A DNA stretch of 64,000 bases, from the NCBI RefSeq assembly GCF_038630985.1, contig NZ_CP152049.1:2065501-2129500 (forward strand). Direction: 5' to 3'. Numbering within the stretch: position 1 is the first letter of the stretch; each line of letters opens with the position of its first letter. Below the pieces are notes generated by a model. The model had not been told where the DNA came from. It ran no database searches and saw only the letters and a program-made list of their open reading frames with translations. Below, piece by piece: positions 46,483 to 57,265 of the stretch. The translations under genes and the position numbers were made by a program. This DNA comes from Paenibacillus sp. FSL H8-0548. GTDB taxonomy: Bacteria > Bacillota > Bacilli > Paenibacillales > Paenibacillaceae.

Positions 46483-47776
46483 TCAGTCGACCCCTAGAAA
46501 TGACGCACGTTCGGTTGAAGCATTTGCAAGGGCAAAGAAAGTTATCCCTGGCGGTGTGAACAGTCCGGTTAGAGCATTTAAATCCGTTGGCTTGAATCCC
46601 GTTTATATGGAGCGCGGAGCGGGCAGCCGCATATATGATATTGATGGCAACAGCTATATTGATTATGTAGCTTCTTGGGGTCCGCTCATTATGGGACATG
46701 CTCATCCTGAGGTTGTTGAAGTGATTAAGCGGACAGCAGAGAGAGGCACCAGCTTCGGCGCACCAACGGAGCTTGAGACGCTTATGGCTGAGCTCGTCTG
46801 CGAGCGTGTGCCCTCGGTTGACATCGTTCGAATGGTCAACTCAGGTACGGAGGCAACGATGAGTGCTTTAAGGCTTGCACGCGGTTATACGAAGCGGAAT
46901 AAAATTTTGAAATTTGAAGGCTCGTATCATGGACATGCGGATAGTCTGCTCATTAAAGCCGGCTCCGGTGTTGCCACGCTTGGTTTGCCGGATAGTCCTG
47001 GCGTGCCTGATCATGTGGCTTCTCATACGATTACCGTTCCATATAATGATATTGAATCGGTAAAGCTTGCTTTTGAAAAGTTCGGCGAGGAAATCGCTTG
47101 TATTATTGTTGAGCCAGTTGCCGGGAATATGGGTGTGGTTCCTCCGCTGCCTGGATTCCTGCAGGGACTGCGCGATATTACGACACAATATGGAACGGTA
47201 CTTATTTTTGACGAGGTCATGACGGGCTTCCGCGTCGGCTACAGCTGCGCGCAGGGGCTTTATGACATAAAGCCTGATTTAACCTGCTTCGGCAAAATCA
47301 TCGGCGGCGGCTTGCCAGTTGGCGCCTACGGCGGCAAACGCGAGCTGATGGAAATGATCGCGCCAAGCGGACCAATCTATCAAGCTGGTACGTTGTCGGG
47401 CAACCCGCTGGCGATGGCGGCCGGCTACACAACACTTAAGCTGCTTACGCCTAAAATATACGAGCAGCTTGAGCGTCAAGCCGTGAGACTGCAGCTTGGA
47501 TTCGAAGCCAATGCGCGGAAGCATGGCATTGCAAGCACGATTAATCGTGTAGGCTCCATGGTATGTCCGTTCTTCACGGACACCTTTGTTATTAATTTTG
47601 AAACGGCAAAGACGTCGGATCTTGAACGGTTCAAGTCCTATTTTTCATCTATGCTGGATTTAGGGGTAAGCGTCGCCCCTTCTCAATTTGAGGGTATGTT
47701 TGTTTCTGCCGTTCATACCGATGAGGACATTGATGCAACGATTGCGGCGCATGATACAGCATTCAGCCGTTTATAA
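46475..47776 (+). CDS. hemL: Glutamate-1-semialdehyde 2,1-aminomutase
   Basis: Protein of about 433 residues. PLP enzyme that converts glutamate-1-semialdehyde to 5-aminolevulinate. [47 protein letters not shown] and the PLP lysine in [19 protein letters not shown] are all there. Two starts are possible: GTG 46466 and ATG 46475 ([10 protein letters not shown]); the latter is taken although its spacing to AAAGGAG is long. It overlaps hemB by 8 bases. Last of the hem enzymes here. Confidence 0.96.
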   Translation: MSNQSTPRNDARSVEAFARAKKVIPGGVNSPVRAFKSVGLNPVYMERGAGSRIYDIDGNSYIDYVASWGPLIMGHAHPEVVEVIKRTAERGTSFGAPTELETLMAELVCERVPSVDIVRMVNSGTEATMSALRLARGYTKRNKILKFEGSYHGHADSLLIKAGSGVATLGLPDSPGVPDHVASHTITVPYNDIESVKLAFEKFGEEIACIIVEPVAGNMGVVPPLPGFLQGLRDITTQYGTVLIFDEVMTGFRVGYSCAQGLYDIKPDLTCFGKIIGGGLPVGAYGGKRELMEMIAPSGPIYQAGTLSGNPLAMAAGYTTLKLLTPKIYEQLERQAVRLQLGFEANARKHGIASTINRVGSMVCPFFTDTFVINFETAKTSDLERFKSYFSSMLDLGVSVAPSQFEGMFVSAVHTDEDIDATIAAHDTAFSRL

Positions 47777-47829
47777 TTCGTAGTCATGCAAGAAGATTTT
47801 GCAGCGTTTAGGATTGGGAGGAACCTTAG

Positions 47830-48831
47830 ATGGTCAAGGGGCAAGCAAAGAGGAATGGACAGTGGCTGGAGCTGGATTGGTTGGCTCTAGGCGCTGCTGC
47901 CTCAAACGCCATTGATCCCCATTCGGAGAAGGAGCCGGCAGCGATGCCGGAGCATGCGCAGCCGCGGGCTGGCAGTCATCCGCACCTCGTGCGGCAGTGG
48001 CTGCTGGCCCGTTCCTTATTTCCGGTAAAATGGATCAATCGTTTGTTTTCAGTAGGCGGCATTAAATGGAGCGGTGATCAGCTTCAGCTGCTAGCATTCC
48101 CTCGCATTGAGCCGAACAGCGATGCCGTATATCGCAATGCGCTGCTGCTAGCGAACAGTGAAGCGCCTGCAGTGCTGTATGAGGATGATTTTTGTATCGT
48201 GCTCGATAAGCCTGCAGGGATGGCTGTGCACGGATCGTCACCCGCACAAAGAGGGACCCTGGATGAGGCAGCAGCTAGACATTTGCTAAGCAAGGGCGAC
48301 CCGCTGATTGTTCGTCATATTCATAGACTCGATGATGAAACGTCAGGTCCAGTGTTGTATGCCAAAAATGATTTGGCGCAGTGGAAGCTCGATGAAGCCA
48401 TGAGAGCGAAAGTGATCGATAGACAATATGTGGCGGTTGTCCATGGACAGCTCTCCGAGCCTTCGGGAACGATAAGAGCTGCGATCGGTAAGGATCGCCA
48501 CCATTCGGCAAGACGGAGAGTTACGAATAGTGGCGAGCATGCTGTCAGTCATTACGAGGTCATTGCATCAAATGGACAGCTGTCCTTAATGCGTGTAAAG
48601 CTGGAGACCGGACGAACCCATCAAATTAGAGTTCATTTGAGCCATATGGGACATCCTCTGCTTGGAGACAGCTTGTATGGCGGCGATTCTCGCTTGCTTA
48701 AGCATCAAGCACTGCATGGCGAGCGGCTGTTATTCCCTCATCCATGGACGGATGAGGGAACCGAAGTTCGCTCGCCTTGGCCGAGGTGGCTGATGCAGCT
48801 TTCAGAAAACATACAATTCGGAGCAAAATGA
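47830..48831 (+). CDS. RluA-family pseudouridine synthase
   Basis: Protein of 333 residues. The catalytic core shows VRHIHRLDDETSGPVLYAKN (catalytic Asp in HRLD) near residue 158-177, preceded by VLDKPAGMAVHGSS, and followed by KLETGRTHQIRVHLSHMGHP. These enzymes turn uridine into pseudouridine in rRNA or tRNA. An atypical N-terminal part (1-120) contains an Ala/His/Pro-rich stretch. GGGAGGAA precedes the ATG. The target base is not known; in B. subtilis no such gene lies at this place in the hem-spoVID cluster. Confidence 0.92.
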   Translation: MVKGQAKRNGQWLELDWLALGAAASNAIDPHSEKEPAAMPEHAQPRAGSHPHLVRQWLLARSLFPVKWINRLFSVGGIKWSGDQLQLLAFPRIEPNSDAVYRNALLLANSEAPAVLYEDDFCIVLDKPAGMAVHGSSPAQRGTLDEAAARHLLSKGDPLIVRHIHRLDDETSGPVLYAKNDLAQWKLDEAMRAKVIDRQYVAVVHGQLSEPSGTIRAAIGKDRHHSARRRVTNSGEHAVSHYEVIASNGQLSLMRVKLETGRTHQIRVHLSHMGHPLLGDSLYGGDSRLLKHQALHGERLLFPHPWTDEGTEVRSPWPRWLMQLSENIQFGAK

Positions 48832-48920
48832 TAGTCATGCACTTGCCAAACCTACCATATAGATAAGTAGTGAATGTAATGTTAGACCAAGCATTCAGTA
48901 TGAGAGGGGAGGACTTAGGC

Positions 48921-50204
48921 GTGTCAGATCAAACGAATGGTTTACGCTTTGACGTATATGAACGTGTCCATTTGCCCGATGATGTTGCGGCAATTGAAGA
49001 GCTGGAGGAAATTGAGCTTGTTCCTCGTATCCAGGTCATCGATCAGGGAGATCATGCCGTGCTTAGAGGGCAGCTGCTGCTAAGCGGAATATATAGGAGT
49101 CAAAATGATTCCGAAAATTCATTGACGCTTGAGCACTGGATTCCAGTCGAGATCACGCTGCCGATGAATCGTATTTCACGTCTGGACGATATTTCGATTG
49201 ACATCGACAATTTTGATGTAGACTTGTTGTCTTCCCGCACATTGAACATTACAGGTGTTCTTTCCTTGAGAGGCATTTCTGCTCAGCCTGTTCAGGAGCA
49301 GGAGGAAATCTGGAGGGAAGAGCCATTTACTGTTGTGCATCAACGGGAAGTTTACGAGGAAAGAATTTCGGAGACGTTCACCGGCCAGTATGCTAATTTT
49401 GAGCAGCCCTACATACCGGAGGTGAATGATTTTGCTGCGCAAGAGGAAATCTCTTATGCGCAGCAGCCGGAATTGTCGGAAGAGTCAGAGGCTTCGGTAA
49501 CCATATCATCTGCTGGTTCCGATTCAGGCTGGTCGTCCTCACAGCTGTTCTCTTCGCCAATAGAGCAAGCTGAGGAGGAGGCTCCAGAGTTTCAGGAGGA
49601 GCGGGAAATTACGTTAGCCTCTCAGCAGACGAGTGACGATGGCTGGCTGGTAACTTCCTCAGAAGTGGCGGGCGCAGAACCTGAATTTTTACCGAATGAT
49701 GATGCAGTCACGGATTTCGAGCAAGCTAACGAGCAGGAACGCTCTAAGCTGGAAACAAACACAGCGTCATTTGATCCATTGGCAGAGTCGGTGCTGACGC
49801 AGAAGGCAGAACCTGAGCAGCAGGAAATTCGTGTGGCATTATCAGGCAAGCAGCCACAGGAAAGCTCAGAACAGGCGGCGGATGTCGGTATTCTTACCCT
49901 TCTTCAGACGAGCAGGCGGGAGCAAGCTGCCCGTCAGGCAGCTGAAGAGGTCGTCGCTAAGCAGCGAGCTGATGAGGAAGCTAAGGTGCAGCTGCCGAGT
50001 GATGAAATCGAATGGAAAAATTTATTTTTAGGCAAACGCTCCGAGGATTCGGAATTTCGGAAAATTCGAGTGTGCATCGTGCAGCGCGAAGAGACTCTTG
50101 ATGTTATCGCCTCGCGTTACAGCTTGAATCCAAGAGAGATACTCATTTATAACCGTTTGGATGATTCTGGTGTATCGGAAGGACAGCTTTTATATATCCC
50201 ATAG
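48921..50204 (+). CDS. spoVID: SpoVID-like spore coat morphogenetic protein with C-terminal LysM
   Basis: Protein of 427 residues from GTG 48921 (GGGGAGG 8 bases upstream; an upstream GTG at 48870 has no site). N-terminal domain (about 1-130) with RFDVYERVHLPDDVAAIEEL and WIPVEITLPMNRISRLDDIS resembles SpoVID; a long Glu/Gln/Ser-rich region follows; residues about 380-427 form a LysM (VQREETLDVIASRYSLNPRE ... EGQLLYIP). SpoVID joins coat layers to the spore surface. In B. subtilis spoVID follows hemL as well. Sequence similarity outside the ends is low, as usual for coat proteins. Confidence 0.88.
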   Translation: MSDQTNGLRFDVYERVHLPDDVAAIEELEEIELVPRIQVIDQGDHAVLRGQLLLSGIYRSQNDSENSLTLEHWIPVEITLPMNRISRLDDISIDIDNFDVDLLSSRTLNITGVLSLRGISAQPVQEQEEIWREEPFTVVHQREVYEERISETFTGQYANFEQPYIPEVNDFAAQEEISYAQQPELSEESEASVTISSAGSDSGWSSSQLFSSPIEQAEEEAPEFQEEREITLASQQTSDDGWLVTSSEVAGAEPEFLPNDDAVTDFEQANEQERSKLETNTASFDPLAESVLTQKAEPEQQEIRVALSGKQPQESSEQAADVGILTLLQTSRREQAARQAAEEVVAKQRADEEAKVQLPSDEIEWKNLFLGKRSEDSEFRKIRVCIVQREETLDVIASRYSLNPREILIYNRLDDSGVSEGQLLYIP

Positions 50205-50220
50205 TAATCATCCTTAATGA

Positions 50221-50264
50221 AAATGCCCTTGTTGCTCATAAATTTGAGTGATAGGGGCATTTGT
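50221..50264 (+). terminator. Terminator after spoVID
   Basis: AAATGCCC...TTGCTCA faces TGAGTGATAGGGGCATTT; the T-run is short (TTTGTTG). Confidence 0.65.
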
Positions 50265-50278
50265 TGTGCTGGTTTAGT

Positions 50279-50307
50279 TGACTCAGACCAGTAACAAAGG
50301 TATGATT
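50279..50307 (+). promoter_or_regulatory. Sigma-A promoter of the valS leader
   Basis: TTGACT (50279-50284) and TATGAT (50302-50307) are exactly 17 bp apart. The transcript would begin near 50314, just before the T-box leader. Confidence 0.8.
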
Positions 50308-50313
50308 AAAGCT

Positions 50314-50590
50314 ATATATGCGTTATAACGACGTTGAAGGGGAATAGTATGCAGCAAAGCCTTCAGAGAGTGGAACCGTTACGCTGAGAGGTTCCGCAGG
50401 AAGTGACTGCTACGAGTCGCCCCAGAGTTGCCTGAGCCAAGTAGGAGCAACCAGTGCTCTACCGAAGTCAGGCCGGCCACAGCCGTTATCTGTTTGAGTG
50501 TCATGCGAAGCTTTTTCGCGTGAAACAAAGGTGGTACCACGGAAGCTAAACCTTTCGTCCTTTATGATAAGGGCGATAGGTTTTTTTTGT
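50314..50590 (+). promoter_or_regulatory. T-box riboswitch leader of valS
   Basis: AAAGGTGGTACCACGG (50527-50542) is the highly conserved T-box sequence that binds the tRNA acceptor end. Upstream lie AGTATGCAGC and the AGAGAG/GTTCC part of Stem I. The likely specifier is GTC at 50416-50418 (Val) next to the closing GCCCC, which faces GGGG near 50339. AACCTTTCGTCC...GGGCGATAGGTTTTTTTT (50549-50589) is the terminator that uncharged tRNA-Val would prevent. Valine shortage thus raises valS (and perhaps folC, murC) expression. Confidence 0.93.
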
Positions 50591-50622
50591 TTTTGTAGAT
50601 CGATTTATGGAGGATGGAACGA

Positions 50623-53268
50623 ATGTCAGAAAATCAAACGACAACTGCAATGCCAACAACCTATGATCCGAAGGCAGCCGAGCAGAAATGGTACGATTAC
50701 TGGATGCAGGGTAAATTTTTTGAAGCGGGCAAACGCCCTGAAGCGGAGACGTATACGATTGTTATTCCGCCACCTAACGTGACCGGAATGCTGCATATCG
50801 GGCATGCGTTAGATTTTACCTTACAGGATATATTGATTCGGACGAAGCGGATGCAGGGCTTTGATGCGCTCTGGCTGCCCGGAACAGACCATGCGGGTAT
50901 TGCAACTCAGACAAGAGTTGAACAGAAGCTCCGTGAGCAAGGCATTTCTCGTTATGATTTAGGACGTGAAGCTTTTCTTGAAAAGGTATGGGAGTGGAAA
51001 GAGGAATACGCGGATACCATTCGCGGACAATGGGCGAAGATGGGCCTTTCCCTAGATTATTCGAGAGAGCGCTTTACGCTCGATGAAGGTCTGTCCAAGG
51101 CTGTTCGCGAAGTATTCGTTCGTCTCTATGAGAAGGGGCTTATTTATCGCGGCAAAAAAATTATTAACTGGGATCCAGCAGCACGCACAGCCCTGTCGGA
51201 TATTGAGGTGGAGCACAAAGAGGTTAACGGCCATTTGTATCATCTGAAATATCCGCTTAAAGATGGCTCAGGCTCTATTACGGTAGCCACAACTCGTCCC
51301 GAAACGATGCTAGGCGATTCTGCTGTAGCTGTTCATCCAGAAGACGATCGTTATAAGCATTTAATTGGAAAATTTATCGTGCTTCCGATTATTGGACGTG
51401 AAATTCCGATTATTGCCGATGAATATGTCGATAAGGAATTTGGCTCGGGCGCTGTAAAAATTACACCGGCGCATGATCCGAATGACTTTGAGGTTGGCGA
51501 GCGTCACAGTCTGCCGCAAATTATTGTCATGGATGAGACCGGCACGATGAACGCAGAGGCAGGCCCGTATCAAGGCTTGGACCGCTTCGACTGCCGGAAG
51601 CAGCTCGTTTTGGATCTGCAGGAGCAGGGCGTTTGTGTTGAAATCGAGGATCATGTGCATCAGGTTGGCCATAGCGAGCGCAGCGGCGCTGTCGTTGAGC
51701 CCTATTTGTCAACGCAATGGTTCGTTGCAATGAAACCTCTTGCAGAAGCGGCAATCGCAGCCCAGAAGGCAGGCAAGGGCGTTAACTTCGTACCGGAACG
51801 GTTCGAGAAAATATATATGCACTGGATTGAAAATGTTCGCGATTGGTGTATTTCCAGGCAGCTATGGTGGGGACACCGCATTCCTGCGTGGTATGACGAG
51901 GCGACAGGAGAGATGCATGTCTCCCGCGAGGATATGGCAGGCGATCACCTTAGTCAAGATAATGATGTTCTAGATACATGGTTCAGCTCCGCCCTATGGC
52001 CGTTCTCGACACTTGGCTGGCCGGATGAAACCGAGGACTTGAAACGCTTTTATCCAACAGATGTGCTCGTAACGGGCTACGATATTATTTACTTCTGGGT
52101 TGCTCGGATGATCTTTACCGCACTTGAGTTCACGGAGCAGCCGCCGTTCAAGGATGTACTGATTCACGGACTTGTACGTGATTCCGAAGGACAAAAAATG
52201 TCAAAATCGAAGGGCAACGGCGTCGATCCTCTTGAAGTAATTGAGAAGTACGGCGCAGATGCGATGCGTTATATGATTTCGACAAGCAGTACGCCAGGTC
52301 AGGATTTGCGTTTCCGCTGGGAGAAGGTTGAGCAAGCTCGCAACTTTGCGAACAAAATTTGGAATGCGTCGCGCTTTGCGCTAATGAATTTAGAAGGCGT
52401 GAAAGCTGAGGATATTGACATTACCGTTAACCTCAGCACCGCAGACCGCTGGATTTTGCATCGTTTGAATGAAACGGTTCGTGAAGTCACTCGTCAGATC
52501 GACAGCTACGAGTTTGGTGAGACTGGACGATCATTGTATAATTTCATTTGGGATGATCTGTGTGATTGGTACATCGAATTCGCGAAGCTCAGTCTGTACA
52601 ATACAGAGGATGAAGCTGCGAAGAAGGCGACGCAGTCGGTGCTTGCTTACGTATTGGATCGTACACAGCGGCTGATCCACCCGTTCATGCCTTATATCAG
52701 TGAAGAAATTTGGCAGCATTTGCCGCATGTTGGCGATACGATCACATTAGCGGAATGGCCGGTATACGATGCTGCGCTTGAAGCTCCTGATGCTGTGAAA
52801 GAAATGGAGCTCCTCATGGAGATGATCCGCGCAGTGCGCAATATTCGTGCGGAAGTAAACGTGCCGATGAGCAAAAAAATCGAGATGCAAATTAAGCCCT
52901 CCGGTGAAGCGGAAGCAGCGATTATGCTGCGCAATGAAGAGTTTATCAAGCGCTTCTGCGGAACATCTAAGCTGGAGACAGGTCTTCATATCAGCGCTCC
53001 AGAAAAATCGATGACTGCTATATTGACAGGAGCAGAGCTATATTTGCCGCTTGCAGGCTTGATTGACATAGCGCAGGAAATCGTGCGTCTTGAGAAAGAG
53101 CATCAGCATCTGAACACCGAGGTGGAGCGGATTGAGAAGAAGCTGGGCAATCAAGGCTTCGTTGCGAAGGCACCAGCCAAGGTTATTGATGAGGAACGCG
53201 CCAAAATGAATGATTATGCAGATAAACGTGAAAAGGTTCTGGCACGAATTGCTGAATTGCGGGGATAA
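50623..53268 (+). CDS. valS: Valyl-tRNA synthetase
   Basis: Protein of 881 residues. Class I synthetase. HIGH-type motif in [17 protein letters not shown] near residue 50, editing domain with [14 protein letters not shown], and KMSKS in [14 protein letters not shown] near residue 525. The C-terminal coiled coil is typical of ValRS ([20 protein letters not shown]). ATG 50623 ([10 protein letters not shown]) is preferred over 50614 because the GGAGGA site overlaps the latter. Controlled by the T-box upstream. Confidence 0.98.
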   Translation: MSENQTTTAMPTTYDPKAAEQKWYDYWMQGKFFEAGKRPEAETYTIVIPPPNVTGMLHIGHALDFTLQDILIRTKRMQGFDALWLPGTDHAGIATQTRVEQKLREQGISRYDLGREAFLEKVWEWKEEYADTIRGQWAKMGLSLDYSRERFTLDEGLSKAVREVFVRLYEKGLIYRGKKIINWDPAARTALSDIEVEHKEVNGHLYHLKYPLKDGSGSITVATTRPETMLGDSAVAVHPEDDRYKHLIGKFIVLPIIGREIPIIADEYVDKEFGSGAVKITPAHDPNDFEVGERHSLPQIIVMDETGTMNAEAGPYQGLDRFDCRKQLVLDLQEQGVCVEIEDHVHQVGHSERSGAVVEPYLSTQWFVAMKPLAEAAIAAQKAGKGVNFVPERFEKIYMHWIENVRDWCISRQLWWGHRIPAWYDEATGEMHVSREDMAGDHLSQDNDVLDTWFSSALWPFSTLGWPDETEDLKRFYPTDVLVTGYDIIYFWVARMIFTALEFTEQPPFKDVLIHGLVRDSEGQKMSKSKGNGVDPLEVIEKYGADAMRYMISTSSTPGQDLRFRWEKVEQARNFANKIWNASRFALMNLEGVKAEDIDITVNLSTADRWILHRLNETVREVTRQIDSYEFGETGRSLYNFIWDDLCDWYIEFAKLSLYNTEDEAAKKATQSVLAYVLDRTQRLIHPFMPYISEEIWQHLPHVGDTITLAEWPVYDAALEAPDAVKEMELLMEMIRAVRNIRAEVNVPMSKKIEMQIKPSGEAEAAIMLRNEEFIKRFCGTSKLETGLHISAPEKSMTAILTGAELYLPLAGLIDIAQEIVRLEKEHQHLNTEVERIEKKLGNQGFVAKAPAKVIDEERAKMNDYADKREKVLARIAELRG

Positions 53269-53299
53269 ATCTGTACAAACGGAAGAAGGATCGATAAGA

Positions 53300-54685
53300 A
53301 TGACGGATCAAAATATAGAGCAGCGGCCATCCATGCCGCTGCAAACCTATCAAGAAGCGGTAGCTTGGATTACCGGGCTTATTCCTTTTGGCATTCGTCC
53401 AGGGCTCGAGAGAATTGAGGAGCTGATGGAGCGGCTTGCCAATCCGCATCGCAGATTGAAGTTTATTCATGTTGCAGGTACGAATGGCAAAGGGTCCACC
53501 TGCGCGTATTTAACGAGTGTTCTTCTACATGGGGGTTATGATGTAGGAACATTTACATCGCCTTATATTACAAAATTCACGAATCGTTTTCAGTATAATG
53601 GTGTGGATATTGAAGAGCAAACGCTGCTTCGGCTTGCCAATGAACTGAAGCCTCATGTTGAAGCGATTGCGGAGACGGAGCTTGGTTCGCCAACGATGTT
53701 CGAGGTGTCTACAGCGCTTGCCGTACTATTTTTCGCTACCGTTACTTATCCCGATTACGTCGTATGGGAGACCGGTCTTGGCGGTCGCCTTGATGTAACG
53801 AATATTGTACATCCCGTGGTTTCGGTTATTACGAATATCGGACATGACCATATGGATCGGCTTGGCGATACGATTGCGGCAGTGGCAAGCGAGAAGGCCG
53901 GCATAATTAAAGCCGGCATTCCTGTCGTAAGCGCAGTAGAGCAGCCAGAGGCTGTTGAAGTGATCAAGCAAGCTGCAACTGACAAAAAAAGTACGCTTTA
54001 TTTGCTCGGGGAGCAATTCCATGAAACGGTGCTGTCTGTTCAAGAAGATGAGCAGGTATTCCGCTTCGATAATTTATTCCGTACGATTGAGCCAATAACG
54101 ATTACGCTTAACGGCGCACATCAGCGTACGAATGCAGCTGTTGCTGTTATGACGCTTGAGGTGCTGCGCCAGTATAAAGCGCTAGTTGTTGAGGATGATG
54201 TTTTGGCGGAAGGGCTAAGAGCAGCGGCATGGCCGGGTCGACTGGAGATGGTGTCGCAGCAGCCACGTATCTTACTGGATGGGGCACATAATCCAGAAGG
54301 CGCAGAGTCGCTTGCTCACGCCTTGAAAAATACGTATAAGCATGATCATTTGCATCTAATGATGGGTATGCTGGAGAATAAGAATCATCAACAAGTTCTT
54401 GAGCATATACTACCCATAGTGGATACGCTTATTGTGACCGAGCCTGATTATCGCATGAAAAAAGAAGCCCGCGAATTGGCTGATTTGGTATTGGAAATGA
54501 AGCAGCAGCAGCCTGATAAGTATAATTTTGAGCTGATTGTGGAAAAAAATTGGAAAACTGCATTACAAAAACTACAACAGTTAACCGGGGAAACAGACCT
54601 CGGGGTCGTGACAGGCACGCTGTATTTAATAGCTGACGTTCGCTCCCGCATTTTGTATAACTCGGATTCTGAAAAAGGTTGGTGA
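53300..54685 (+). CDS. folC: Folylpolyglutamate synthase / dihydrofolate synthase
   Basis: Protein of 461 residues. It adds glutamates to folates and may also make dihydrofolate. The ATP loop [20 protein letters not shown] lies near residue 58-77, [15 protein letters not shown] near 92, [15 protein letters not shown] and the C-terminal [16 protein letters not shown] follow. ATG 53300 (MTDQNIEQ) has GAAGGA upstream; a longer in-frame reading from 53210 overlaps valS and is rejected. Starts 31 bp after valS. Confidence 0.96.
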   Translation: MTDQNIEQRPSMPLQTYQEAVAWITGLIPFGIRPGLERIEELMERLANPHRRLKFIHVAGTNGKGSTCAYLTSVLLHGGYDVGTFTSPYITKFTNRFQYNGVDIEEQTLLRLANELKPHVEAIAETELGSPTMFEVSTALAVLFFATVTYPDYVVWETGLGGRLDVTNIVHPVVSVITNIGHDHMDRLGDTIAAVASEKAGIIKAGIPVVSAVEQPEAVEVIKQAATDKKSTLYLLGEQFHETVLSVQEDEQVFRFDNLFRTIEPITITLNGAHQRTNAAVAVMTLEVLRQYKALVVEDDVLAEGLRAAAWPGRLEMVSQQPRILLDGAHNPEGAESLAHALKNTYKHDHLHLMMGMLENKNHQQVLEHILPIVDTLIVTEPDYRMKKEARELADLVLEMKQQQPDKYNFELIVEKNWKTALQKLQQLTGETDLGVVTGTLYLIADVRSRILYNSDSEKGW

Positions 54686-54692
54686 ACCGTCT

Positions 54693-56087
54693 TTGAATAC
54701 GGCAGAACACGTTCATTTCATCGGAATCGGCGGTTACGGAATGAGTGCCATTGCCCGCGTTATGCTGGAAATGGGCTATAAGGTGACTGGGTCCGATGTC
54801 GCGCGTCAAGAATTAACTGAGAAGCTTGCAGCAAATGGCGCTAGCATTTATATCGGGCATCAGTCAGAGCATGTAAAGGGAGCGGACTTGGTTGTATACT
54901 CGACAGCGCTGTCGAGGGATAATGTTGAGCGAAAAGCAGCAGAGGAGCTCAACATTCCTGTTTTGCACCGTTCGCAAATGCTGGCAAGGCTTATGAATGC
55001 TGGAAAAGGAATAGCGGTCGCTGGTGCACATGGCAAGACGACGACCTCCTCGATGATCGCACTTGTTATGGAAGCCTGTGATGCAGATCCGACCTATATT
55101 ATCGGTGGTGAAATCGTTAATTTAGGCACGAATGCGAAAGCAGGCAAGGGAGAGTATGTTGTGGCTGAGGCAGATGAGAGCGACGGCTCGTTTCTCCACT
55201 ATCATCCAACAATAGCGATCGTAACGAATATCGAGCCGGATCATCTTGAAAACTATGACGGCGATTTCGGCAAGCTTAAAGCTGCTTATGTTCAATTTTT
55301 GCAGCAGGTGAAAGAAGGCGGCAAAGCGATTGTATGCGCGGATGACGAGACGGTGAACGAATTGATACCGCAGGTGTACAAAGGTGAAATCAATAAAGAG
55401 CAGCTTATTACCTATGGCATTGACAGTGAAGCTGACTTTAAAGCCCAGAACATTGTACTTGGAGACCGCAAGGTTTCTTTTACTATGACCCATAAAGGGG
55501 CGGAGCTTGGACAGATTGAGCTTTTAGTTCCTGGACTTCACAACGTTTATAATGCAATGGCAACGGTTATTACATGTTTGGAATCGGGCTTGTCCTTTGA
55601 CAAGGTCGCAGTAGGAATTAAATCCTTTAGAGGTGCGAAACGCCGCTTCCAGGTGCTCGGCGAAGTCAATGACATTTTAGTGATTGATGATTATGCTCAT
55701 CATCCAACGGAGATTAGAGCAACGATCAGCGCGGCTAAGGCGACTGGCAAGCGTATCATCGCGGTATTCCAGCCCCAGCGCTATACACGTACGTTTTTCC
55801 TGTTTGAGCAATTTAGCCGTGCCTTTCCCGAGGCGGATGAGGTAATTATTACTGATATTTACTCGCCTGCTGGCGAGCTTCAAATAGAGGGAGTTACCTC
55901 ACTCAAGCTGGTAGAGCTGATTAAGAGCAACAGCAATACCAATACGGTGCATTTGCCAACCAAAGAAGAGGTACTCGTATATTTAACTGAGCGGATCGCA
56001 CCAGGCGATCTTGTGATCACAATGGGTGCAGGCGACATTTGGAAGGTAGCAGATTCATTGGCTAAGTCACTGAAAGCAAATCACTAA
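54693..56087 (+). CDS. murC: UDP-N-acetylmuramate--L-alanine ligase
   Basis: Protein of 464 residues with a TTG start 8 bases after folC. First amino-acid ligase of peptidoglycan synthesis. [20 protein letters not shown] at the start binds UDP, the ATP loop is [20 protein letters not shown] near residue 108, and [20 protein letters not shown] near 328 is the MurC signature. In B. subtilis murC is far from folC, so this linkage is lineage-specific. No AGGAGG is seen before the TTG, so translation may be coupled to folC. Confidence 0.95.
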   Translation: MNTAEHVHFIGIGGYGMSAIARVMLEMGYKVTGSDVARQELTEKLAANGASIYIGHQSEHVKGADLVVYSTALSRDNVERKAAEELNIPVLHRSQMLARLMNAGKGIAVAGAHGKTTTSSMIALVMEACDADPTYIIGGEIVNLGTNAKAGKGEYVVAEADESDGSFLHYHPTIAIVTNIEPDHLENYDGDFGKLKAAYVQFLQQVKEGGKAIVCADDETVNELIPQVYKGEINKEQLITYGIDSEADFKAQNIVLGDRKVSFTMTHKGAELGQIELLVPGLHNVYNAMATVITCLESGLSFDKVAVGIKSFRGAKRRFQVLGEVNDILVIDDYAHHPTEIRATISAAKATGKRIIAVFQPQRYTRTFFLFEQFSRAFPEADEVIITDIYSPAGELQIEGVTSLKLVELIKSNSNTNTVHLPTKEEVLVYLTERIAPGDLVITMGAGDIWKVADSLAKSLKANH

Positions 56088-56117
56088 AGATTAGTGGATA
56101 AAACTAGAGTTTTTTTA

Positions 56118-56158
56118 AAAAATGGCGGTGCGGGAGTCTACTCCTGTACCGCCATTTT
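56118..56158 (+). terminator. Terminator after murC
   Basis: AAAATGGCGGT...GGAG faces CTCC...ACCGCCATTTT with two mismatches, then CC and TTTG. The arms themselves end in TTTT. Confidence 0.85.
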
Positions 56159-56338
56159 CCTTTGTTTATCCATGGCTGCTTGCTTAAGCAGATTATTGGC
56201 AAGCGAAAGCGGCCCCACAACTATACTTACTTTAAGTAAGCATAGAAGCTGAAACCTTCGAAATCCTCCGATCATGACGATGCTTCATTTCGTAGCTGCT
56301 CTATTTTTTCTCCGTGTATACTCTTCAACTGCACCCTC

Positions 56339-56815
56339 TTATCGCGCCCGAATGATCGAAACCCGCCACTCAATCCACCTCATAAGCACACATAGGTGCT
56401 TATCTCGCGAGAAAGCAAGAAGCTTTGCTGCCATAAGCACGTATGTGGTCTTATCGCGCCCGAATCATCGAAACCCGCCACTAAATCTAGCTCATAAGCA
56501 CATATAGGTGCTTATTGGCGGAGAAAGCAAGAAGCTTTGCTGCCATAAGCACGTATGTGGTCTTATCGCGCCCGAATCATCGAAACCCGCCACTAAATCT
56601 AGCTCATAAGCACATATAGGTGCTTATTGCCGGAGAAAGCAAGAAGCTTTGCTGCCATAAGCACGTATGTGGTCTTATCGCGCCTGAATCATCGAAACCC
56701 GCCACTAAATCCAGCTCATAAGCACATATAGGTGCTTATCGGCGGAGAAAGCAAGCTGCTTTGCTGCCATAAGCACGTATGTGGTCTTATCGCACCCGAG
56801 TGAGCGAAAACCGCC
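56339..56815. repeat. Tandem array of 112-bp hairpin-rich units
   Basis: ATAAGCACATATAGGTGCTTAT-type blocks begin at 56381, 56493, 56605 and 56717, exactly 112 bp apart. Each unit has the order CGAAACCCGCCACTAAAT, the palindrome just named, GAAAGCAAGAAGCTTTGC, then ATAAGCACGTATGTGGTCTTAT and TCGCGCCCGAATCATCG. The first and last units have diverged most; the middle units are nearly identical. No code-like frame is conserved across units. Confidence 0.9.
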
Positions 56816-57256
56816 TCTAATTGGAAGCTAATAAAGAGGGTGCTTAAGCCAAACTCATGGCTTTTGAACCGCCAACGCGCGAATTTCGAAAGTCCGAGCG
56901 CTCCAATCCATGTTACTCAACTAACTAATCCCCACCAGTCACGAGCCCGTCTCAGAGGGGCGGAGCGCGTTGCTCCTTCTGCGACACACCCTGAATACAT
57001 ATCGCAGGCTTCGAGCGTGTCACGCAGTGACTGTGCGCTCCTAGGGCGAATACAGCTAACAAGCATCTATATAACATTTGCGTTAGTTCAGTTGCCAGAG
57101 TCCGGAGGCTGCGAGCCTTGGGGCCCTCCCTTGCAAAGGATGGTGCCAGAGGGGGAGAAACCTTTTGATTTTATGTCCTACATGTTTGTGGATTCCCCTC
57201 CCGGTCTAAATCTCTTAAAACTCTCATAGATTGTTAATAGAACAAGGGGACAAGGA
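56816..57256. other. Unexplained non-coding stretch before the SpoIIB-like gene
   Basis: About 440 bp without a credible gene; the open frame 56840-57229 has no ribosome binding site and a composition unlike the neighbours. Small palindromes are seen (GGAGC/GCTCC near 56959, GTCAC/GTGAC near 57021). The part 57105-57160 is G+C rich with CCCTCCC and GAGGGGGAG facing each other. The promoter of the next gene should lie near its end. Confidence 0.4.
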
Positions 57257-57265
57257 GTGGATGGA

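Noticed and set aside
53210..53299. Upstream start for folC overlapping valS
   Set aside because: No ribosome binding site and no family likeness in the added 30 residues.
56274..56507. Open frame of 77 codons inside the 112-bp array
   Set aside because: The frame is not kept from unit to unit, and no start signals are seen.
56339..56815. CRISPR array
   Set aside because: The 112-bp units are alike over their whole length; there are no short repeats separated by unique spacers and no cas genes nearby.
56840..57229. Open frame of 129 codons before the SpoIIB-like gene
   Set aside because: No ribosome binding site, no recognisable domain, unusual composition, and it begins right at the end of a repeat array.
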